Shown: positions 46,113 through 57,304 of the stretch, piece by piece | Position numbering within the stretch: the stretch's first letter is position 1 | How the letters are laid out: each line of letters starts with the position of its first letter | NCBI GenBank assembly: GCA_021292165.1 | Contig: CM037879.1 | Coordinates: 263,879,921-263,943,920, forward strand | DNA: 64,000 nt | DNA from: Shinisaurus crocodilurus | Taxonomy: Eukaryota; Chordata; Lepidosauria; Squamata; Shinisauridae | Direction of reading: 5' to 3' | Program-made: the position numbers and the translations under genes | Notes under the pieces: model-generated | What the model saw: only the letters and a program-made list of their open reading frames with translations | Database searches by the model: none | Told to the model about the DNA's origin: nothing

Positions 46113-48471
46113 TTAACCTTGTTGTGCACACGTCAGCTATCCTTTTAATCTAAATTCACTGTGCCCATTCATAATTGTAATCTTACTTCTTTTAAAAGCT
46201 GCTCCTGCTGAACTAAATGCTCCATTAGGCAGATATTTTCATTGTTCTGTGAGTCATACAGATAAAGATTATATACACTGAGAAGGGGAAATACCATAGA
46301 AACCAGACAATAAAATTATACACTCTAAAATTCATATTTGGATTTCTAGCTGTTACTGCTTTTCATTTTTCAAAACCAGAGGTCTAGGACTGTAATCCTG
46401 TATCCACTTTCCCATGAATAAGACCCGTTGAAATCAATGGGACTTACCGGTATCTCTAAGTAGACATGCACATGATTACACTGTTGGTTACAAAATGTGT
46501 GAGACATGAAGGATAGCTGTAATAAACCCCATGTCCCAAATCCTGTAAAGAAATAACACTCATTCTATGCAATGTAAACAGAAGAAATCCCATTTATTTT
46601 TGTGGTGAAAGAAACTCTCAGAGTACTAAGCTGCCCTTCTAAGATTGAGTTTCTCTTCTGCAGTTTAAACTAAGATGCAGTTTCACTCTACCACTCCAGG
46701 CTACAGGTGTCTCCCTGTCTGAAAGTGCTTCCAGATGAGGCTTTTGTCGTGCAATAACCCTGCCAGTGCCTCATTCACAGATTTTTACAAGGGATCCAGA
46801 TAATGTCATGTTTGATTTGTGACCTCCCCATGTTTTCCCACCATTTCCCCATAATTTTTCTTACCACAAAAAAATCTGTTAAGGAGGGAAAGGCAGCATA
46901 GCTGCATAATGTCTTTTGATCCTAGGAGCTTTCCATCTGGAAGCACCGTGGCATTATGCTTTTCTACATGCAACCACATCAGAAGGAAAGCAGGAATAAA
47001 AGCTAACTTGATGTTGTTCACCGGTGTTCTTTACTTTTATACAACACAATGCTCTGTTTGCTTGTTTGAATCATTGCAGTCTAAGGCTGCAACCCTATAA
47101 CCCACTAACTTGGGAGTAAGCCCTACTGAATTTAATAAGACTTCTGAGTCGATATGTATAATATTACACTGTAAGGTTCATAGGTCATGTATTCACTATA
47201 GCTGTGGGAGCTTACGTACATTTTATGTCTTTCAACCTGTCTCACAATGAGCACTTTTAGAACAGTTTTAAAAAGTTATATAAGGCTAGAGTAAGAAATT
47301 GAGCCCATGGCAGATTGGAACTGTAATATCCTTCTGTTTCAGGTAGCTTCTGCCAAGGAAGGGCTAAGTCCTGGGAATAAGACAACAGTGGGACTGGACA
47401 CAGTGAGGCAAAGCTGAAGTAAGGTAGGTCTGTGGCATGGACCATCAACAGCCTAAAGGTTGTTACTCATACCAGGTAGAGGTGCCCTCGGGGCAGAACT
47501 TTGGGGCAGACGTCCAGAGCCCTACTCAGCAGAATGAGCAGGAGGGCCTCCAAAATACAGCATGCTGGTTTACCACATTTTGAATTAAGTGAAGTAATAC
47601 AGTTTAACACAGAGATGAGGAGCCTAAATGAGATGGAGGGGACCAGATGATGTCAGTGGGCCAGATGAGTTCCTCCAGTCAGTGCTTCAGTGGGTGACCT
47701 TTCTTTGCCTACTCTGCGTCTTCCCCCATTGGGAAGGATGTAGGGTAGGTGAAGCCACCCCAACTGAGCCCCCGGCTGGAGGAGTGCTTCTCCAGGCAAC
47801 ACTTTGGTCAGGGACCCAACTTTGCCTGCCCCATGCCTTTGCCAGCACCTCCTACTCCACCCAGCACCTTGGCTGGGGCATCTTTGCCTGCTCCACACCT
47901 TGCTGCATTGGGGCACTTAGCATGCTGCTAAGGAAATCCCAGCTGTTCTTTCTGATCAGAGAGAACAACAGGGATTCCTCTAGCCCTGATGGGTAAAGCT
48001 GGGGGAAGGGCTTGGAGGAGGGCCCCTTCCTGATGGTCTCAATAAAAAGGATGGTACAGAATTGCTTTTAAAAAAATCAATATATCCGATTCAATTGCGT
48101 AATTTGTGTTCCGGTGGCTAGAATGTGGAATATGGAAGAGTTGGACTTAAGTTCTAGGTTATCTATGGATATTTTATACAGCAAATACCATTTTTGTGTG
48201 TACACTGGTAGTATTACATTGGTGTTTCTTGGAGCAAATATGCAGATGTGGACATCATACATGGCCATATTCTGTAGCTTCCTGAGCCACTCAGCAGCAG
48301 AGCAGGGCAGGCACCACACACATTCCAAAGCAGCTCCAACTGTGACAGGCCAAAGTTTATACAGTGCATTGCTCAAAATCATGGATCACATCATCCAAGT
48401 ATCATCTAGGTCGAGTAAAACATTTCTGCAAGTAATGAGACACATTTTCATTACTGAGGATGCTTCTAGAC
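46113..48471. other. Intergenic; two TAGGATTGC-family copies
   Basis: Copies at about 46390-46480 and 47085-47175; the rest has no supported feature. Confidence 0.45.
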
Positions 48472-48588
48472 CAGTGTTCTCCAACCTTGGGTCCCCAGAT
48501 GTTTTTGGCCTACAACTCCCAGCATGCCCCAGCCAGCGTAGCCAGTGTAGGCCAAAAACATCTGGGGACCCAAGGTTGGAGAATACTG
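48472..48588. mobile_element. Damaged copy of the palindromic hAT MITE
   Basis: The left arm is intact as at 1511. The right arm lacks about 20 bp next to the centre, so the hairpin is unequal. Ends CAGTGTTCTCC and GGAGAATACTG. No clear target duplication. Confidence 0.85.
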
Positions 48589-51330
48589 TGACAGATGGTT
48601 TCTAGTGCTACCAAATAAAAGACATTGTGCAGCTATTCTGTCTTTTCCTCCTCAATGACTTGTTTTTGTGAAAAGAATAAAGATGGAAGAAGTGATGAGG
48701 AAACACAGAAGGATTACAAATTGAAGACAATGTTCTCTGGACCCCCTGTAAAATGCTGCAAATCAGGCAGGGCAATTGCACAATAAAAGCTTTGTCTGGA
48801 AGCACACTCAATGCACGAGATTGCACAGTGCTCTTTCTACTAACACACTGCTAGTGGAGACTGCCTATTCTGTTCCCTTCCCTATCTTCTGAATTGCAGA
48901 ATGGGAATGAGGCAGCTGAAAAAGCAGCTCTCTTACTGCTGTACATTTTTTTCCATGGTGCGATGACACCACTGGCTGCAATGGCGATGGTTTTCTTTTT
49001 TTAAATCTCATGTGTGAAGGTGCAGAGGGGGCAGCCTTCAGGGAAAGAACAGGAGAGGGGAAGGTTTAACTTCACCTGCTGGAGTGATGTGGTCCTAATG
49101 CGAATCAGGGCCATGCATACTTACACTAGAGTAAAAAATAAGACAAGTCTCAGCTACATGCTAGCATAATGTGTAGTTTGACCCTCACAGTGCAGGGAAA
49201 CTGAGCAGAGAGTGGAGGGGCCACTGGCCCCGAGGCCCCCCCCCCCCGCCATGCTCACTGTCCACCCCCTCAGAGTCCCATCCTGAGTCCGGCTGAAGGC
49301 AGATCTTACTAGGGTGTGCAAAAGGGATGCAAAACAATGGCAGAGATACTAAAAGGGGAAGACACAAGCAGGGTTACCAGCCAGTCAGCTCAGCAGGGCT
49401 CCTATGCCTTAGACGGTGGCTTGAGAGACAGCAGGGTAGCAGGTGCAGCAATGTCACTTATGGCACCAGCTCCACAGTCAGAACGCCTTCACCTGGTGCA
49501 TAACTGTCTGTCATGGAGCTGGCAAGGCCAGGGTACAGGCACCTGCCTGGAGCAAGTAGATCAACAGTCCTACAGAAGAACAGCGGGAACCATCCTAGTC
49601 ACTGCTCCTGGCCATGGAGTGGGTCTCCCTCCTGGTCAGCATGGAACCGGGTGTGGGATTGATCCTGTACCTGTAAGAGAGCAGCTTGTGTAGGACATAG
49701 GGAGACACAGACAGAAAGTAATGAACAATAGGCAGCAGCTGGAGCACAGCTGGAGTGCTCTGCCAGTGCTTGTGCATTAGCATCCCTCACCCCATGGGTA
49801 TAACCCCTTCTCCCTTATTGATTGCAGTGGGTGCTGTGGCTCTTTGTTCTGCTGTGCGCATCTGTGATCCTACAAGGCAAAAGCATGCATGAAAGTATGC
49901 CCAGCATTGGCAACGCTTGGAATAGAGTGCCTGGCCTTTGCCACTGAGAGCTTACCTGCATGTGGGAAGAGTGACTCCCCTGTGTGTAGAGACTCTGCTC
50001 CCTGCTGTTGTGGTTGTGGTAGGGAGTGTTACAGTAATACAGTTCCGGCAAGACACAGTATTCACATATACTGCTGTGATAGGAAGTATATGGGAGACGG
50101 GGTGGGAAGAGACATGGGGGACAGTTGCAGTTTATCTTTTGTAGAATGGTGGACCCTTCGCTTACCTGTGAGAGGTGCTGCTCTGTCCTGGCACTCTCAG
50201 TTGTTGGAGTCGAATGGCTGCTATTGGGTGTTTCTGTCAGGAGTACCAAGGCAAGGTACTTGCTAGGGTTCTAGACAGAGAAGAGTTAACCATGTGCTCA
50301 AGTTCCCAGATGTGTTCTGGAGACAGATGGTTTGTGTACAATGCCCCCTCTGTGTGCAGAATGCCCTTCCTCTATAGTTCCCATCACCAAAGTTTCCCTT
50401 TGTGAGCAATAAGTGTATACAGAATGGGATCACACAGATACAGCTCATGCCATATGCCCTATCATCTGAGATTTGGTCTGTTGTGTGGGGTTTCTATACT
50501 GGTGATAGTGTGCTATGATTGGGTGTTGAGTTACAGCATATCTTATGCTCTGTCATGGTGGCATGTGGGAGTGGTTGTTGATGCAGGTGCAGCTTCATTA
50601 TTATTTTTTTATTAAGTCAATGAGAGAGAAATTCTTTGTGCCAGGTTTGGGGCTGGTGTAAAGTTGTGCCATTGAGGGAGGTGTTGCCATGATCTGGAGT
50701 AGCATAAGATGCAGCCCTTGTGTGCTCCTCCCCTGTTCTCCCTCCCCTCATGATTACACCCCATTTTAGCCATTCTGCAAGAAAAATCTGAGGTGTTTTA
50801 GTGGTATATCTGTCACGGCATCTGTCATGTAGCGGCACTTCCATCAAATCCTATGGCCCTTCAGCCACCATAACTCAAGTATAGGATTACTCTGTTAAAC
50901 TTTTATGCACTCTCAAGTGATTTAAAAACCTTCACGGGCTGTTAGCATCTGATAATACAGTTATATTTTAGCCAAGAACTGAAGAGTTCATGTATACAAA
51001 CAGACATTACATTTTGTGGTTGGGTGTAGCGGTCCTTTGGGCAAATATTCAAATGTCAGCATGAACTGAAGAAAGCGGAACCTAACACGGGTAACGGGAA
51101 AGATTAGACTAGTTTCACAATATAGCTCTTAACGTTCCATCGTTCTCTCCTCAAGAAGAAATGCAAGAGTGGAACTAAAGAGTTTTGCCATAATTTTTCC
51201 TCTCTCTCATCCCCATCCCTGTCTCTCTCTTTTCTTTTTCACCTTCCCTCCCTAACTGCCTCCCCATCTCACTCTCACCCACCACACATAATTTTTTTAA
51301 AAGTTCATCCGATATACAGGCCTGTGGCTT
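48589..51330. other. Intergenic; no gene recognised
   Basis: The longest chance frames are about 140 codons and show no recognisable family. Low-complexity C-run near 49238. Nothing supported. Confidence 0.35.
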
Positions 51331-51480
51331 ACGCTGGCTCAGCTTGTCTGAGCGTGGAAATCTAAGCAGGGTCAAGCCTGGTTATTACTTGGATGGGAGA
51401 CCCCTCCTTTCGTTTCCTGCATTGAGCAGGGGGTTGGACTCGATAGCCTTGTAGGCTCCTTCCAACTCTATGATCTATGA
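51331..51480 (+). mobile_element. 5S rRNA-derived SINE (SINE3 type)
   Basis: GGAAATCTAAGCAGGGTCAAG and TTACTTGGATGGGAGACC match 5S rRNA; the tail TGCATTGAGCAGGGGGTTGG to CTTCCAACTCTATGATCTAT is shared with 18246-18389. Confidence 0.88.
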
Positions 51481-52167
51481 AATCTATGAAATCCGTGTCA
51501 ATGGAAGCTTTTTAAAAAGCTTAATTGCCTTGCAAGGAGATCACAGCTGGGAAGAGAATGGGCAGGGTGCACAGGGGATGCTGTGAGCCTGATGGGTAGG
51601 CTCTCGTGGGCCACATTTGGCCCAGAGGCTGGAGGTTCCCCACTTCTCTCATAAAACGTTAATACACAGAGGGTGGCATTTAGACTAAGGAATCAGTACG
51701 AAAAGGATATATGCATATGATGGAGTTAAAACAAATCAGGGATACAAAAGCAGTCACTGGCTATGATCCACAAATAACTTTGGATGAGTTCCATTGACTT
51801 CATGGAAGAATGTAAGTGTGCATAAACAACAGTACATGTTTGATTTTCAAAATTTATATAAAAGAAATATATTTCCCCAGCTGGCTCCAAAATCAGAAAT
51901 GAGCCTAAGTAAGGGGGGTGGGCTGGGCTGATGAGAACATTTTCAGACATGGCCTTCCCACTGATCCTCCCCTGAAGAGTCCACCAGCTTCCACATAATT
52001 ATTTTAATCCCAGCCTATAATGTACAGTAGGTTCGTCCTCCCTGCAAGCACAATTACTTTTGCATTCCCATTATGTCAGCAAACACAGGAGACCATCCTT
52101 CTGCTGAGATAATGTCCAATTCTACCTTGTAAAAAGTTCAAAACCACTGTCCTAAAGAATACCACTG

Positions 52168-52263
52168 GTTTAGACAGAAAAAAGTCCTACAACTCCCAGC
52201 TTTCCCCAGCCAGCATGCTAGCTGGGGAATGCTGGGAGTTGTAGGACTTTTTTCTGTCTAAAC
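52168..52263. repeat. 96-bp palindrome (MITE-like hairpin)
   Basis: 48-bp arms with two mismatches and no spacer, from GTTTAGACAGAAAAAAGTCC to GGACTTTTTTCTGTCTAAAC. The inner part (CTACAACTCCCAGC..CCCCAGCCAGC) is shared with the hAT MITE at 1511, so the families are probably related. Confidence 0.8.
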
Positions 52264-52744
52264 ATGCATAGGATTGCGCCCTTCCTGGCTAGTAATACAG
52301 AAGAGTTTGGGCACCATCTAGTGGTTACCATTCTGAAAGTACAACCCACAGAAAGGAAAGTGGCATGGTCTTTTTTTGTATGCCCTTGCTGATGTTGCTT
52401 TTTAACCAGTACATGATACTCCCACACCTTCTTTTAAAATGCCAGTAGTGCTATATCCCATCCATCCATAATTAGGAGCACAGTAAAAACCCACTACAGT
52501 TATGCTGCTATTCTCCTTCCCAATCATTTGTGTGTGCTCCAGTTCAGAAAGGAAGCATATTTTCACCAGAGGGTTTTAAAAAAAAAAATCAACAACAACC
52601 CTCAGGAAAACATTAGTAAAATTGCAGGGCATAACCACAAGAGGAAGGAAGGAGGGGAGATGCACGAAATGCACAAAATTATGTATGGTATGCAGAAAGT
52701 GGATAGGGAGATGTTTTTCCTCCCTCTCTCATAATACTAGAACC

Positions 52745-53142
52745 GGGGTCGTTCCTTGAAGCTGAATGGTGGGAGATTCAGGACAGATAAAAGGAAGTTT
52801 GTTTGTCTTCCACACAGGGCATAGTTAAACTACAGAATTTGCTGCCACAAGGTGCAGTGATGTCCACCAACTTGATAGCTTTTTAAAGGGGATTAGACAA
52901 ATTCACAGAAGATAAGGCTATCAATGGCTACTAGTTGGGATGGCTATATACTACCTCCTGTATTGGAGGCAGTATGCCTCTGAATACCAGTTGCTGGAGA
53001 ACACAAGTGGAAGAGTGCTAGTGCACTCATATCCTGCTTGTGGACTTCCCACAGGCAGCTGTTGGTTGGCCACTGTGTGGACAGAATGCTGGACTAGGTG
53101 GACCTTTGGTCTGAACCAGCATGGCTCTGCTTATGTTCTTAT
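52745..53142 (+). mobile_element. CR1 3' end
   Basis: About 400 bp of plus-strand CR1 3' sequence (GGGAGATTCAGGACAGATAA, GGGGATTAGACAAATTCA, GGAGGCAGTATGCCTCTGAA) ending CAGCATGGCTCTGCTTATGTTCTTATG, the family's octamer-like 3' terminus. Confidence 0.85.
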
Positions 53143-53841
53143 GTGAGGAATGGAGGTAGCCTTGATCATGTTCACCATTTTAAAAAAAACAAAAAACATA
53201 CTGCTTAGATGAGAGCTGCCATGATGAATGGATACAGCAGGGGGCGCCCAACATCTAACTCTTTTCTGTGTTGTTGTTTTTTAAGGTGTTCAGGCACAGG
53301 CCTGAAAGAGATTTTTTTTACCATTGGCATTACAAATACTATTTGTGAGGGGAGAGTTTCCTGCCTGTGCATCCCTTTTTGCTCCCCTGCCTTTCTATAT
53401 CATTGGGGAAGATCTGGGTTTAAAGATACAGATCTGGCACCATCACATCTGGCCCACAGCCCTTCATTTCAAGATGCAGGAAGATTTCTCTTTAACCCTC
53501 TTTCAACCCTCTCCAGGAAGCCACAGCGTGCCCAAAAAGGGCTCGTGATCGCAGCAGGGAGAGGAGACAAGGTGGCTTCAGCCACAGTGTCCCTTGGGGT
53601 ACGGTCTGGAGAACCAAGAGGGAAGGAGGAGGAGAACAACCCACGGTGAGCCCAATCATCTTTTGGGCGTACCGTGGGTTGTTCTCGAAACAACTAACCC
53701 ACTGTGGCTTATTGCCAGGGTGGGTGAGTGTGATGTGCGAACCCACCCAAAATGAATAGTAATTGGGGCTTGTTATGTTTGTGGTTGGTTTCTCCATTCC
53801 TTGAGCTAGGCCAGGATTTCTGAATGTCCTAAGCTAAGCAC
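53143..53841. other. Intergenic; MITE-like inverted motif
   Basis: CAACCCACGGTGAGCCC (53638) and CGTACCGTGGGTTGTTCTCG (53669) are inverted and resemble the AACCCA/TGGGTT repeats; otherwise nothing supported. Confidence 0.4.
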
Positions 53842-54612
53842 CAGGGATGGGGACTCGGACTCGAGGACTCAACTCGTGAGTCGGACTGAGTCCCCCCTCT
53901 GACTCGACTTGGACTCGAGTCCCAATATTTTTAATGGGACTCGAGACTCGACTCGGGACTCGAGACCAAGGACTTGTCAACATCCCCGGGCTGTTGACGA
54001 GTCTTCTGGCTGTGCCAGGAGCGCGATCACCGGTGAAGAGTGCATGGAAGCGAGGAGCGCCGCTGCTCAGCCACTATGGACAGCTACCAGGAGCGCAGCC
54101 CCAACGATGTGTTGAGATTTATTTTGATGTGTTGTTGTGGGGGGTTAGGGTTAGGGTCAGACATTTTGGGTTTGGCTGCCTCTGCCTGCCTGTTTGGGGT
54201 TTCCTGCCTCCTCTGCCTGCCTGGTCTCTTCTTAACCAGTTCCACAGTTTGAATTGTCCAAGACAAAGGCCCCTGCCTGCCTGCTTTGGGGTTCCCTGCC
54301 TCCTCTGCCTGCCTGGTTATTTTGGGTTTGTCTGCCTAGTCTGTTCTTGCCAAAATCAGTTGCAGAGTTTTGAAATAAAAAGGCACACTTGTGCCTAGAA
54401 TTTATTTAAGCCACACATCTGAAGTAGCCTTATTTTGTTGGGGGGAAACCCCACTGATCTTAATAGGGACTCGTGGAGTCAGTTTTGGGAGTGACTCAGG
54501 ACTCGTGACTCGTGAGTCACCATTTTGGACCAAGGACTCGGACTCGAGACTCAGGTCCAAAGACTTGTGACTCGACTCGAGACTCGAGACCAAGGACTCT
54601 TCAACATCCCTG
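53842..54612. mobile_element. hAT-type non-autonomous element with GACTCGAG-motif ends
   Basis: 771 bp, starting CAGGGATG and ending CATCCCTG, flanked by exact 8-bp duplications CTAAGCAC (53834-53841, 54613-54620). Both ends (53850-53975 and 54460-54600) are packed with ACTCGAGTC/GACTCGTG motifs in both orientations. The interior includes (GGGTTA)2-like text at 54145 and CTGCC-rich repeats. No transposase ORF. Confidence 0.85.
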
Positions 54613-54699
54613 CTAAGCACAGACTTTGGAACTCCCAAGCTTGGGAGGTTCTTTCCCCACAGTTTTTAAAAAAAATATAATTATTTTGCCTACTGCCGC

Positions 54700-54975
54700 A
54701 GTGTTAAGACCTTCCGATTTAAGAAGGCCTTTAAAGGCTGGCTTTTTATTGCTGCCTGCCATAATGATACAAAATTCTGCTTACCGTATATTCTCTTTTA
54801 TGAAGTTCTTGACTGCAGTTGCTTTCAAACTTTATTTTTGCTGGGTTTTATTGCGGTTGTTCCTTTTATATATTATTTTTATTGTTTTATATTTTACTAT
54901 GATTGTAAGCTGCCTTGATATATAGTAGGAAAGGCAGGTTATAAATATAATAAATAAATAAATAAACAAATAAAA
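54700..54975 (+). mobile_element. LINE 3'-end fragment
   Basis: TTTAAGAAGGCCTTTAAAGG, GTAAGCTGCCTTGATATATA and GGTTATAAATATAATAAATA(AATA)n form a CR1/L3-type 3' tail. Confidence 0.65.
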
Positions 54976-55619
54976 TAAAATACTAGTAAGGCAAGGGCCA
55001 GTCTGCCTGTGGCTATATGCCAGGAAGGGACACTAAAATAAATTCTACATCTTCTAAGCTTTGTGTGAATCCAAATTCTTACTTCCAAGAGTCCCAGGCC
55101 CTTGGACACAGCAGGGGCTCTGTCAGAACTCTTCCTTTATGCACACCTCAGAAGCCTGCTCTGATCCCAAAATATTGTGCTATCAGCAGGCCTCTAAGCT
55201 TCTCTTATTGTGCAACGTGCTGGAATGGATGAATTTGCAGGCCTGTAGCCTGGGGTGGGCTGGGGGGACCTCCCCCCCCACAAACAAATAATTAAAAAAC
55301 AGTTTACAATTTTGTCTTTAAAAGGCCTGTAAACCAGATGAACTGCCACCCGCTACTGTTTTGGTGCTGCCTGCCCCCCCCCCCCAAACTTTTAGGCAGG
55401 CAACGGGCCTGGGCAGTTGCAACCCTGCTAATTTCTTTGGATCTTTCGACACCTTTTGATAATATCAGCCGTGTTTACATCCTTTCTGGATCAGCTTTCT
55501 GGAATGGGGAGTGAGGAGCACTACAATCCAATGGGTGTGTCACAGTCTGGATGACCAGTGCCAGAAGATGGTGCTGGCAAGAAAGACCATAGCTCTGCTC
55601 CACAGCAACTGTGCTATGG

Positions 55620-56105
55620 AGATGTTAGAAAAATCTGCCCCCACCCCTGGCCTAACTTACCCATCTGCTTTTTGCCTACCCTAACCAGAGGCCTCTGAAA
55701 GATTGCTTTGTTCTTTGTAATATTGCATGCCATCTCCCCCTCCCAGATGTGTTCTTCTGCCACCAGTCCAAAATGCAACAATTAGAATTTCTTTGAAGCC
55801 TAGCAAAGATTGATAAGGAGTAGGGTAGCAAACTCTTAGAATGCCCCATATCAAATCCAGCAAGAGGGAGGGGTGATGAAGCGCTTGGTTAGCATAATCG
55901 GACAAATGTGCTTTGTATGATGTGTTCCCATAATTCCCTGCTATAAAAGGCGAACCCCATATTTGTTCCTTTGTTCAACTCTTGTTTTGTCGCGTGAGCC
56001 TCTCGAGTTGGATCTTCTGCGCAGAATAAAACTTTGAAAAACCTTACTCTGGTGTAGCTGCTTCTCTTTTTCTGAGAAATTGGGTTCTCCAGAAGGGCAC
56101 TCTTA
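55620..56105 (+). mobile_element. Putative LTR-like promoter/polyadenylation segment
   Basis: TATA box GCTATAAAAGGC (55940), then TCGCGTGAGCCTCTCGAG, then AATAAA (56025) within 90 bp, like an LTR R region. Borders and target duplication are not found. Confidence 0.4.
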
Positions 56106-56515
56106 TTTTTGCAACAGAGAGAAGGTGACCATTTTTTTCAAATTTAAAACCAGGACATTTATTTGTTTGTTTATTTATTTTCTATACTGCCCCACAGCCG
56201 AAGCTCTCTGGGCGGTTCACAACAGTTTGTACATAAAACAACAATAAAAACATACAAAATAGTTAAAAAGATTAAAAACCAAATTAAAAAGCACAGTTTA
56301 AAATACAATCCAAAAGTTAATAAAACTAAGTCTACAGGTGACAATCCCCCCCCCCCCCCGTGCTATTTTGAGCTCTTAACTATTGAATGCCTTGGCATAG
56401 AGGGAAGTCTTAACCTGGTGCCGAAAAGATAGTAAGGTTGGCGCCAGGCGGGTCTCAGTGGGGAGCTTATTCCATAATTGGGGGGCTACCACTGAGAAGG
56501 CCCTCCTCCTTGTTG

Positions 56516-57304
56516 CTACCAACTGAGCCCCTCTTGGAGGTGGCAGTTGAAGGAGGGCCCCAGATGTTGAATGTAGTGTCCGGGTAGATTGCGGTTGGGA
56601 GAGACGAGATGTTCCGTCAGGTATTGTGGTCCTAAGCTGTGTAGGGCTTTATAGGTTAGAACCAGCACCTTGAATTCAGCTCGGAAGCATATTGGCAGCC
56701 AGTGCAAATGGGCCAGAACTGGTGTAATGTGCTCGGACCTTCCGGTCCCCGCAATAAGCCTGGCTGCCGCATTTTGCACAAACTGCAGCTTCCGAACAGT
56801 CTTCAAAGGCAGCCCCATGTAGAGTGCATTACAGTAGTCTAGTTTAGAGATCACCAGAGCATAGATTACTGAGACCAGGCTATCCCTGTCCAGATAGGGG
56901 CATAGCTGGGCCACCAGCCGGAGCTGGTAGAAGGCACTCCTTGCCACTGAGGCCACTTGAGCCTCAAATGACAAAGATGGCTCCAGGAGCACCACCAAGC
57001 TACGAACCTTCTCCTTCAAGGGGAGTGCAACCCCATCCAGAACAGGTTGAACACCCTCCATCTGGTCAAAGGAACCACCCACTAACAGCATCTTAGTCTT
57101 GTCTGGACTGAGCCTCAGTTTGTTAGCCCTCATCCAGTCCATTGTCGCAGCCAGGCACCGGTTCAGCACATCCACAGCCTCACCTGCTGAAGATGAAAAG
57201 CAGAAATAGAGCTGTGTGTCATCAGCGTACTGATGGCAACGCACTCCAAAACTCTGGATGACCCCACTCAGTGGTTTCATGTAGATGTTAAATAGCATGC
57301 ACAT
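56516..57304 (-). pseudogene. LINE A reverse transcriptase, C-terminal half
   Basis: Begins LFNIYMKPLSG, then HQYADDTQLYF (motif C with both Asp intact), LRLSPDKTKML, then the thumb/C-terminal region (YCNALYMGLP, LHWLPI, KALHSLGP). 262 codons, open, but separated from the first half by 3.9 kb. Confidence 0.9.

Noticed and set aside
48114..48605. 163-codon plus-strand frame
   Set aside because: Its C-terminal part is the palindromic MITE read as protein; no conserved domain and no splice-consistent context.
54144..54160. Interstitial telomere repeat (GGGTTA)
   Set aside because: Only about two units, within the hAT-type element; too short to mean anything.
53850..54600. Coding or CRISPR-like repeat array from the regular GACTCGAG words
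   Set aside because: No spacers of constant length; the 8-bp duplication and inverted termini explain it as a hAT-type transposon.
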